64,000 nucleotides of DNA, taken from positions 47,471,452 to 47,535,451 of the forward strand of contig CM059972.1 in assembly GCA_030490835.1 (NCBI GenBank). The letters run 5' to 3'. The position numbers and the translations under genes are program-made. Source of the DNA: Annona cherimola. Taxonomy: Eukaryota > Streptophyta > Magnoliopsida > Magnoliales > Annonaceae. Below the pieces are notes generated by a model. That model saw only the letters and a program-made list of their open reading frames with translations, had not been told where the DNA came from and ran no database searches. Below are positions 46,589-56,767 of this stretch, piece after piece (position 1 is the first letter of the stretch; each line of letters starts with the position of its first letter).

Positions 46589-49187
46589 TGTGGAACCCTG
46601 ACCGTATACGCGTTGTTTCGACTGTATACGCCTCATTTCGACATTTGTAATTTTGTAATTATTTTATGAATAAATGAAAATTCATGAAGTATATTGATGG
46701 ATATGTGTATTGGAGATTGAAATAATGCAATTAGGAATTTAACCCCGTGAATAGTGCACGTGAATAGTGCACGTGAATAGTAACCAAGGACTAAGACCCG
46801 TGATTAAGAGTTAATCACTTGGATTAACTTAATCACAAAAAGACAAAATAGAGATTTAATCACTACAAGACAAAATAGCAATTCTTTTGGATATTTTAAT
46901 CCAAGTTTGGATTTTTGTGGAAAAATAGAAAAAAATTCATAAATTGCAATCCGGGCGTCGGAATTCGATGAAATTTTTTATGGATGGTTAAAAATTCACG
47001 ATGGACATAATGAATGGATGAAGATGTGATGAAAATCACAAATCAAAGGTCAAGATGAAACGTCAAATGAAAAATCAAAAAGTAGCATTACTTTAATTAA
47101 ATACTACTTTTGACTTTTTATAAAAAGTAAATAATAAAAAATAAAAAAATTAAATGAAGTGCAGCAAGGTCAGGGGCGTGAGCAGGGGCATTAAATGGCC
47201 ACTTGACTTTAATCAATGGTTTAAATCCATCCAAATCACAAATCAAGGGTTTAGATTTAATTAGCTTAAAATTAATTAAATAAAAAATAATAAAAATAGG
47301 AAAAAGATAGGGCTGCATAGGGTGGGCTGGAGCAGGCCTAGGGTGGCTGCTCTTGGCTCAAGGCATTTTTCAAAATTAGAAAAAATACATTTTTATAATT
47401 AAATACCTCAAGCTAAGGGGGTAAAATCTAATTTTGTAAAAAATCAAAAACTATAAATAGGGGCAAGGTGAGAACGACCAGAAGCATTCCAAGCTTGAAA
47501 ACCTCAAGCATTTCCACCCCCAAACACGTTTTTTCCCTTTAGAGAAAGAAGGAGAAAGTTAGAGAGAGGAAGTGTGAGAAAAAAAGGCGTATCTCCGCTT
47601 CGGGTAAGTGATTCCTACCCAAATTTATTTTGGATGTTAAGTAGGGTAAAAACATGCTTAGATAATTCCTAAGCATGAGAAAATAAGTATAGATATAATG
47701 TTTAAATGGAATTATGCCAAAACATCAAAAATATGGAGCGAAGATAGGGTATTTGGGAAGATAGCATATGATATGTGAAAATAATGCTCCAAAATTGATA
47801 AGTGATGATTTGGGATGTATGATTATGATGAATATGATGTTGGAATAATGATATATTAATTTCATGATTTTTGGAATTAAGGATTATGCTTAAGTGAATT
47901 TACGATGATTTTTAGTATATGGAGAAAATGATTTTTTTGGCCAAGTAAATAATGATAAATTCAAAATATAAGAAATGTCCAATGATATACTAGGCATAAG
48001 GTATGTCATGGTATTTTTTATTTTTGAAAAAAATATCAATTTTTAAAACTCATGAACAGTAACCACGTCGCTGTGAACAGTAACCACGGATGAACAGTGA
48101 TTTACTACAGTGATATGCTATAGTAATTGCTACAGTGATCCGCTACAGTGATTTGCTACGGTGAACAGCGTGATTTTGGAGAAAATTTGGAAATTAATAT
48201 TTGAATATAAGTATGGAATTTTTGAAGAATTTATGGACAAAAATATCTATGTAAAGAAATAATGCCCAAATATTATAAAGCATACATGGGAAGCAGCTTA
48301 AATAGAGGAAATGAAATATCCTTTGTCCTTGAATAGGAAAAGGAAAAGAGAAGGTCGAAGACACCTCCTAAGAAGGTAAGCAAGTTATATGTTTTGCAAA
48401 TTATTTCTAAAATGTTTGAAATTGTTTGCAAGTTGCTTTATGAAATTTATTTAAGGTTGGCCATACCTATAACTGCTTTACATGAACTGAAGTTTGTGAA
48501 ATTGTTTATTAAATGCTTTTTATGAAATTTTTTTATGATTTGCAAATATCATGCCGGCATGTGTATGAGAATGAGCATGTGCACGAGGAATAGGCCTTAG
48601 TCGAGGTAGTAAGCGGACCGGATGTCCCCCTCGCTATTGCCAAGTCGCTTAATAGGCCCAGGCCGGCGGCGACCTCCCTGAAATGGGAGCATGTATGGGA
48701 TGGGCGCCTAGCTAGCGTTGCATCTAAAGGAATGTCATGAATGCTATGTATGCATTGCATTTGCATTTTATGAAATGCATGAAAATGATTGAAAAATTAT
48801 GTATAGCTTGCTTACTGAGTATTATTACTCACCCATGCTTTTTCAACAACAGACAGGAAATGATGATGAAAGCAGCATGCCAAGTGTTATGTAGTTTTTG
48901 ATATAAATGATGTTTATGTAAACTTTATGTAAAGACAACGATGATAATTTTGAGATGAAAAGGGAATATTTTTATTCCAATGAAATGTTTATGGAATAGT
49001 TTTTTATCATAACTGTGTTATGTGAAATATATTTCAAATTGGATGAATGATGGGAATTTTCCATGTATTGATGAAAGAAAAAAAAAAAAATCCTGCCGTG
49101 TGATCAGGGCAACAATCCTGAGTCACGTTTACCAATCAAAACGATCCCGGAGTAAGGCTTATAGGCACCTCGGTTCGGGGCGCCACT
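46589..49187 (+). mobile_element. 3' LTR of the Tekay-like element
   Basis: 2599 bp, almost identical to 39027-41624. Its last bases read GCGCCACT where the solo LTR at 61023 has GCGCCACA and the 5' LTR has GCGCCATA. With this end the TSD TCATT abuts exactly. Confidence 0.92.
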
Positions 49188-49600
49188 TCATTGTCAATGA
49201 CCATTAGATATTGACCATCTAGTTCATCAAGTAAAACCAAATATACATTTTCATATCTTTTTCCACTAAACATGATATGTTCTCCATCAAATACATTGCA
49301 TATAGATGATTCAAACACAACCTTGTATCCTTTATCACATAATTGGTTAATACTCATTAGATTGTGCTTGAGTCCTTCAACAAATAACACATCCTCCATA
49401 CATGCATTTGAAATACTATAAATATTTTCTTTACCTTTGATTTTACCTTTCTCGTTATTCCCAAAGGCAATAGTTCCATCGTTGCAAGACTTGAGTTTAT
49501 GAAATAAACTTCTTTCTCCAGTCATATGCCTTGAGCAACCACTATCCATGAACCAAACGTTGCTTGCCTTTGCCTTGAAACATACCTGAAAAATAGGCGA
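49188..49600 (-). pseudogene. Protease part of Copia element A polyprotein
   Basis: The minus-strand frame contains the Copia protease/pre-integrase signature MDSGCSRHMTGE (active DSG), then GLKHNLMSINQLCDKGY and FDGEHIMFSGKRYENVYLV. It ends at the Gypsy insertion; the codons read beyond it at 49187-49136 come from the Gypsy LTR. Just upstream, near 49600, the frame is shifted relative to Gag. Confidence 0.85.
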
Positions 49601-50805
49601 ATAAATCTTATCTCTTTGGTACCCATTTTATGGGTCCATTTGGGTTAGTAAACTGATTTAATCTTTGTCGTTCTATTCTTGAAAGCTCAAATCTTGTGTT
49701 TCTTGGAACCCAAACTAATTTTGCACCATGGTCATGCAGTTTCTTAAAGTTGCATCTATATATTTTGTGACCCATCTTATTGCAAAAGTTGCAGGCCATT
49801 GGTAGTCTAGGAGTAGGCCTCCAAGTATGCTGTGGTTCAAAAATTGGCCTTCTAGTCCAAACAACTTGTTTCCCTTTAGGTATGTAAATAGGTGCAATTT
49901 TGGTTTGATTTTTCCCAAGTATTGGCACATTCGATTTGCAGCTTTCTCTTTGCTCAAATGTGGAGTATCCAAGACCTCTTCTATTGTTTTGAGAGGTCAT
50001 GTTCAGAAACATTTTCACATTTTCTCCTGGCTTAGAGAACTTAGTTAATGATTCATTTAAGGATTCATTCTCCTTTTTCAAATTTTTCACTTCTTTCAAT
50101 AGCAGTTCATTTTCTTCTTTCAGTTTTGTTGTTCTTTCTGCTAGTTTTCCATTTACAATAATAATGGAATTACATTGTTGTCTCTTTAATGATAACTTGT
50201 TTCCTAGTTTTTTTATTTTCTCATATAATGAATCATATGCATGTTGTAATTCCTCTAATTCAGCACATTCGAGACATTCTTGAATAGAAGAATAAGTAGA
50301 TTGAGAATAGCAAAATTTGGAAGTTACTTCTTCATTACTTATGCATTTTGTTAAAGTGGTTTGTTCTTCCAAAACTTCTGTTGTGTTTAAACACAACAGA
50401 TTTTCTTCTTACTCAATCCGCGCCATGCAACATATTCTTGCACAATTTTCCGCTTCAAAATCATCGGTTGAGGAGCTACTTGTTGATGAAGTTTCTTCGT
50501 TCACGTACATTCCTCTTCCCTTGGGCCTTTGAAATTTTAAGCTTTCGTATCTTTCCTTCCTTTCTTGATGATCCTTTGATCTTTCTTCCAGTGTAGGACA
50601 TTGAGCTTGCATATGTCCCATACTGCCGCATCTATAACACTTTGTAGCCTCCTTCTTCTCTTTTCGAGGTCTCTCTTTGAAATCTTTGAAGTTCTTTTCT
50701 TTTCTTACAAACTTTCGAAATCTGCGAGTAAGTAGAGCAATGTCTTCATCATCGTTGTGAGATGAGGAGGTGGACTCATCCGAGTTATCGGATGAAGTGA
50801 TATAA
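49601..50805 (-). pseudogene. Gag part of Copia element A, 5' end missing
   Basis: From 50805 downwards: acidic and Ser-rich stretch, basic stretch, CCHC knuckle (CYRCGSMGHMQAQC, about 50596-50640), an in-frame TAA near 50410, then the frame 50396-49608. That frame has a long coiled-coil region (LEELQHAYDSLYEKI, KEENELLLKEVKNLKKEN) and a second CCHC knuckle (CNFCNKMGHKIYRC). Two knuckles with a coiled coil fit Sirevirus-type Gag. The N-terminal half of Gag, the 5' LTR and the PBS are gone: at about 50805 the sequence changes abruptly to LINE DNA. Confidence 0.8.
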
Positions 50806-53470
50806 GATTACTTTATTTTCTCCATTGTTATTCAATAAATGCTCTATAAATTCCATTTGGACCAAGAACTTTAAATCCTTTTATAGCATTCACAAACCTT
50901 TGAACATCATCCTCTAGCATAAAAAGGAGAAATAACTTTAATAAATCACACGTCAACTATCAAAAAATAGTGACAATATTCAAAGGCATTGCGTTTATAT
51001 TATCAGTGTATAATGTGAGAAAATAATCCATAGCTAGATGGCTAAGTGCAATCACGATATCAATCACAACACCGTTATGGTCTTTTAGAGTCAAAGTATA
51101 TTTTTTTTCCTCGTAACATCCTTGGCATATAAATATCATGTATTACATCTCCCATGACAAGGTAATTATTTTAATCTCATTGGCACTAATAAAGTTTCTC
51201 TTGTAAGTAAATAACTTTCAATGCCTACTACAATTCACAATCCAATTAAGAAAGAAATTAATTTGTCTTTGATTCCAAGACATGTTGTGCGCTAGATAGA
51301 TTGCTCAATAATTACTTCTTCCGAGCAAATATATTACTAAAGATATCTTTATTCCACTTGATAGTTTACCTTAAAAGTAAACAATTGTGGAGAATAAATG
51401 AGAATTTGGATATCATATTGAACAAAGAAAATTTTAAAATTTCGCATCTATAAAACAAACTAGTTAAAATCGAAATGATCGAGCCTCACCTTGAGGAGTA
51501 TTTAACATAAGTAACAAAGGATGATAATCTAACTGTAAATGAGGAAGATGCTCAAAATAGGCCATTGGAAATTACAAATGCCATTCCAAGTTATAGAAAG
51601 CCTAGTTAGTCATTTCATAAACTCCACATCACTCCTAAGTAATATGAGGGCTGTTGACCTTGAACTTAGGAAGACCACAAGAGGAAACAAAATCAGTAAA
51701 AAATTTTAATATACATATACGATGAAATTCTTTCACCGAAGCTTATTCTTAGCTAGTAAATAAGCATTAAAATTATTAATAAAAAACTAAGGACCCTTAA
51801 CTATAATCGATAGATTATTGCAATTCAGACCACAATACTTATCAAGCAATAAGATTCCATGCACCATAAATAATAGTAAGAAAATCTTGAAATTCAAAAA
51901 TAGCCACTTTTGAGTAAAAAAATTATCAATGTTGGATAAGTGGATGAATAACCAGGGAGGGCTCAAACCAGAGAACCAAATTTCTCTAAAAAAATTATTT
52001 GCCTCCATCCTAGAATTGAAAAAGAACCTTAGTTTCTTAACTTATCAACATTGATATAGCATAGCTCAACCAAAATTAAGATAGAAGATTTGTAAAAACA
52101 CATAATATCTTGCAAATAGCCCCAAATTTAGAGCTTACACTCCATTTATAATTCCACATAAGAATCATAATTTGAATATGAAATGAAAGGAGTAATAAAA
52201 CTCACTGGTTCTCATGAACAGTGGGGCCTAGATGTAATTATGCATGAACAACACCATGCTTAGTAAGAGTATAAGAAATTCTCGTATTGATATGACAAAG
52301 TTCAGCAACATCACCTAGATCGAATGAGATAGTTTCTAATGGAGAAGGCATCACAAAATTCTTTTTAATAAAAAATAATGGAAATGGATGAAATTTAGGA
52401 GGTTGCAGGGGACAACTAGAACTAAAAACTAATGGTGATTTGTTGAGGTACATGCCTCCTTGCAAGTGGTTCATGCTCATGACAATCCTGTGTGAAACCA
52501 ATTGGCAATATGTGCAATAGCAATTAGCTGAAACTTACAATGTCCCCACAGTCGCCACATGTAACTCATCTTGAGAACCTAATGAACATGTGAATTCAAC
52601 ATGGGTAGCTAATTTGCCATGTCATTCCCTTTTTTGAAGGGGAGACCTTCTATTGAATCTTAGTGGGGAGAGTCTAGATAATAGTTGCATAATTTTCATC
52701 TCACCTTTAATAGAAAGGTCACCTAATATCGTAAATTCAGAAGCATGTGCTGTTCTAGCTTTCAAAGATTTTGCTTTATGATTCGAACTCTTAGAAGATT
52801 GCTTCTCACTTATTATTCCACTAGATAATAATTTTTTTTCTCGCCGATAACGAGCAAGCTTCTATACCACCATCCATGGGCCAAATGAATGGACCAATTC
52901 AGATTTATGATTGTTAAGATTGATTTAAAGAGATCTTAGTTCACCATGCTAATCAATCCCATGGGCAACTTGATTTTCTGGATGAAAAGTTGGAAAAGGG
53001 TTCCGCTAATGACCATACATCCCATAGGTGAAATAAAAGTTATGTAACCTCTTACACTTTATTTGATGAATTTATTACTATAGACAAAAAATAGAAATCA
53101 AAGGACTACTAAGATATACCTCCACACTAATTTAGGCATATTGTACACATGACAATTGAACCTAAATCACAACTTTCTGTATTGTTTCTACTTCCGAACC
53201 AAAATAAGTAGACCATCGGCAAATGGTACGGCAATAATTAATAATTAACCATGGTCCTCCAAAGAGTACATGATCATAATCCCCCTAACAAGAAAGAAGA
53301 ATAATGTAAAATTCATTACCATCATCGATGATAGAAATCTTCTCCTTCAATTTTCATAATTGTGGAAGTCTACGTGATAAAAAAAAGCTACCTTCTTTCT
53401 AGGCACTTTAATTACAAGATGTATCTTCCCATGAGTGACAATAGTCCTTGCATTCTTCCTTTGAATGGTG
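50806..53470 (-). mobile_element. Decayed L1-type LINE, ORF1 to start of RT
   Basis: Read on the minus strand from about 53440 to 50806 in broken frames. A CCHC-like remnant (YGMYGH) lies at about 53010-53040. Then comes GPWMVV followed by a basic run at about 52850-52890, the plant L1 ORF1 signature. HLP...DYHPLLL, the end of the endonuclease domain, lies at about 51500-51560. WNKDIFSNIFARKK-like text follows at about 51310-51370, and LEDDVQRFVNAIKGFKVLGPNGIY (split here: LEDDVQRFVNAIKG, then PNGIY) at about 50850-50930 marks the start of the RT. The RT core and 3' end are missing. Many stops and frameshifts; old. Confidence 0.65.
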
Positions 53471-54119
53471 GAAAACTCTGCTGGTCCCGAGTTTATGGCT
53501 ATTACCAAAGAGAGGAGGGATGAATTTGGTATTTTAAAATTTTCACTTAAACAAAAACTTTTCCCCTGTTTAGTTTAATCCCCTTAATGAAACAAGCAAA
53601 GAATATGGAGAGAAATAAAGCGATAAAAGCAAATAAACAAGCCACAGCGGTAGACACAAGATTTTATAGTGGTTCGGGCAACCTTCCCTACTCCACTCTT
53701 CTAAACTCACACCCATTGTGACTTGGGTTCCACTAATGTATTGTCAAATACAACTAGAGCAGCAACTCTCTTCTAGATTCCAGCTCTAAGGGGCTTGCAC
53801 AAAACACAGCATAAGTAGGTGACGAGTCACACTCAAGTCACAAGGCTACTTTGCTTTCACTTGGTTCCAATCTCCAATATCAAACCAAGTGTCAAATACA
53901 AATAACGAATCTGAGAAACTACACTTTACAAGTTGTGTAGGTAGGTTTCAGCTCGTGGAAGAACTTGTAGAGAGAATGATTTGATCAGCGATATAGCTTT
54001 CAACAAGTTGGAGCGAAGTTCTTCACTTGAAGTTAGTGTAAATCACTAAATGCTTTGAGAGGGTGGAAGGTGAACAAAATGAATGCTCTCTCTAACCTCT
54101 AGCACGTCCTCTTGAGTGT

Positions 54120-54130
54120 CTTTTATAATG
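54120..54130 (-). promoter_or_regulatory. Putative TATA box of LTR B
   Basis: ATTATAAAAGA on the minus strand, in the conserved position between the palindrome array and the 3' part. Confidence 0.5.
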
Positions 54131-54184
54131 GTGGAGTAAATTCGAAGCACATTTAATGCGCCAAAGTTCGAATTTTTCCAACTG

Positions 54185-54985
54185 TTGTGACCCAAGTCGC
54201 ATATGGAGTCGACTTCGGATGCGACTTCACCCAAGTCGCAAATTAAAGTCGACTTCGGTTGCTACTTCGGTCTCCAGCATGGCTTCAAGTTCCACTTCAG
54301 GTCGACTTGGTCTTGGACCTGACCCAAGTCGCAGGTGACGTCAACTTCGGATGCGACTTCACTTTCTGTATGCATATGATTGAACTTGAATTTCTTTGAA
54401 AGTGATCTTGGTTGCTTGTTATTCATCTCATATCTTGTTCTTCAAATAATACCCTTGATCTTAAATGCTTGATCTTGGAACTTGGCTTGTTCATCTTCTC
54501 TTGAAAGCTTTGTCTTCATGACCATGATCTTAGAATGATTTGCTTTTCCTGATTTTGCAGTCCATAGATGTAGGTAATGATTTTTCCTTGAATGATTTAC
54601 CATCTTGAATGATTATTTCATGAATATTTGCTTGTCTGGACTGTATTTGTCTTCAGCTTGACTCAAGTCGGATGCTTGGGTCGACTTGGGATCCAACTTC
54701 ATCAAGTTGTATATAGAGTTGACTTGGGAATGCGACTTCACTCAAGTCGCATGTGGAGTCGACTTGGGTTGCGACTTCACCTGTCTCTTACCCCAATTTC
54801 AACGCTAGAAGGAATTGATCATCTGAAGTCGATAGTGGAGTCGACTTGGACTGCGACTTCACCTGTCTAGGTTCTCAAATTCAATGCTGGAAGGTTTTGC
54901 TCACTTGAAGTCGATCTTGAGGTCGACTTGGGTATTGACTTCACTCAAGTCGATGGCTAAGTCGACTTGGCTTTGCGACTTGGTC
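54185..54985 (-). repeat. GTCGAC palindrome array of LTR B
   Basis: Eight GTCGAC hexamers in two clusters (about 54190-54345 and 54660-54985) with AAGTCGC/GCGACTT half-sites. Confidence 0.8.
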
Positions 54986-55118
54986 TGCCAGGTTCTGAAT
55001 TCTAAGTTTTTAGCCTTTAACCAAGTTTAACAAACCACATTAGTACCAAAAACAATCTCAAATTGAGTTGTTAATCATCAAAACATGGATTGTGCTTAAT
55101 TTGTCATTGATTCCAACA

Positions 55119-55132
55119 ATCTCCCCCTTTTT
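55119..55132 (-). other. PPT of Copia element B
   Basis: On the minus strand AAAAAGGGGGAGAT, directly before the LTR. A second tract lies at 55445-55458, just past the ORF3 end. Confidence 0.85.
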
Positions 55133-55501
55133 GATGATTGACAAAATAAATTTGAGTTATACCTTTCATTTACTTTAAAAATATCATTTCATCATTGTTT
55201 TGGTGCTTAGGACATACATATTTCATTTGCATTGCGTTCCAAAGTTAATGAAATCAACACATAATTGCAAATACATATAAAACACATGTCATATACATTC
55301 AATCATTGCAAGTCATTCAAAAACAGATCATATACATATATAATCAAGCAGTTGTATACAGTGTGAAGAAAGAAAATGCAAAATGACTTACATATACATA
55401 CTACCCAACCCATGAAAGCAAACTAACCTAAAAACTCAAATCTCTTCCCCCCTTTTTGTCAAGGAATCAAAAAGGAGATAGGAAAATTAGGATTTAGCAA
55501 A
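55133..55501 (-). other. 3' untranslated internal region of element B
   Basis: Spacer between ORF3 and the PPT. Nothing else recognisable except the second purine tract. Confidence 0.5.
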
Positions 55502-56767
55502 TTAAAAAGCTGAGATAGGGTAGGATGGAGGATGTCTAGGTGAAATAGGCCGGATATGAGCGGGTGAGTGAAAAGATGAGAGAGGCTGAACGGTGGGTTC
55601 AACTCTCACGGATTTGCCAAAGTATGGATCAATATCAGGCAGACTCAGCACCGGACAACCTCGACTGCTCCCCGACACAAGCCTGTACTTGATTGTGCGC
55701 AGTTCACGATCCATCTTATCCTGGCGAGTGTGCATCTCCATCATCGCCGTGTGAAGCCCGACCAACTGTGACGTGAGCCGGTCTTCCATTTGCTCAAGGT
55801 GTTCCCTTATACAATTAACAAAGGTAGCCCAAGTCGATGAGTATGGACAGGGATCGGGAATCTGTGATCCTCTCGGAGAGCATGAGCCATGTGACTATGG
55901 CAATACAGGCTTTGCTGGTGCTACCGGTGGTGGAGACGGAGCTGCATCCTGCTGCGGGGATAGAGGTGGCTACTCCCCCTTAGGATGAGCATCCTCTGCT
56001 TCAGGTTGGGCCGGTCTCATCCTTTCCCTAATCCTTTATGCCCTGAATTCCTCCAAATTTATCATCATCCGAGTCAATAAAGCCTGTTTATGGCATTTGT
56101 AGGCTTCAAGACTTCAAACGGCTCCCCGTCTAAGTCGACACCAAGATAGTGCATGATCCTGGTGATCCACGTCCCATAGGGTAGCACGCCTCGTGGATTA
56201 TCTTTCTTTGATGCCAACCTTCCAATAGTAGAGCGGGCAAACAGACCTTTACCCGATTATCCACTTTCCATAATATCTCGGTCTCTTGCGGGTTCAATTG
56301 GTTTCAGCCTCCTCCCTTTGGGTAAATACAATGAGCAATCAAAATCCATAGAACCCTTAGTCTAGGAGATAAATCCATGTAATGGAGGAATTTAATTCCC
56401 AGATGATATTTATTGCTCTTCGTTAACTGGTTGTACATTTGCGGAAGTGACAACCCTTCAGGAATACTTTCATCTGCCTCGAGAATATCTAGTATGTGTG
56501 CAATTCGGTGAATTGCACCTTCTCTGTGATTTATACTCCCAATTCCCAAATTTATTTTCTTTCCTTTTACAAACGTTAGGTAATACTCCTAATCCCATAG
56601 ATAGTAGAAAATTCTAGTTAGATCAGGGTATACCCTATCATCGGCTTTTAATAGCCCTGTCCATCCTTGAAAGTCCAATAACTCCTCAATTCCGAATTCA
56701 TAGTCACGCAAAAACTTAAAATCAATAATTTTAGGGACAAAAATCTTACGCTCGTAGAAACTCTTGT
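55502..56767 (-). pseudogene. ORF3 of Copia element B, C-terminal segment
   Basis: Downstream half of the extra ORF, read on the minus strand from 56767. It starts with a conserved-looking block (FVPKIIDFKFL, FGIEELLDFQGWTGLLKADD, YPDLTRIFYY) that resembles a domain often labelled putative plant transposon protein in plant retroelements. Frames with stops follow, then the end 55789-55502 with MDRELRTIKYRLVSG, the counterpart of the ORF at 1-576 (coiled-coil candidate). Several stops and frameshifts (for example near 56040 and 56580) show decay. The frame on the far side of the solo LTR at 61024 is compatible with this one once the insertion and one TSD copy are left out. Function unknown. Confidence 0.65.

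Larger units (their letters stand above)
39022..49192 (+). mobile_element. Complete Tekay-like Ty3/Gypsy chromovirus inserted in Copia element A, TSD TCATT
   Basis: 10,161-bp element (39027-49187) with two LTRs of about 2.6 kb, PBS, gag-pol with C-terminal chromodomain, and PPT. The pentamer TCATT lies at 39022-39026 and 49188-49192. The element interrupts the Copia polyprotein between protease and integrase. By eye the LTRs differ at only about nine positions plus a homopolymer length, so the insertion is recent. The long LTRs and chromodomain fit the Tekay/Del lineage; this is by motif, not by a tree. Confidence 0.92.
53479..55118 (-). mobile_element. 3' LTR of Copia element B
   Basis: Plus-strand ends TGCTGGTCCCGAG and GATTCCAACA, 1640 bp, followed by the inverted PPT. 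Co-linear with LTRs C, E and A; eight GTCGAC hexamers. The flanking pentamer on this side is AACTC (53474-53478); the other end is beyond the window. Confidence 0.88.
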
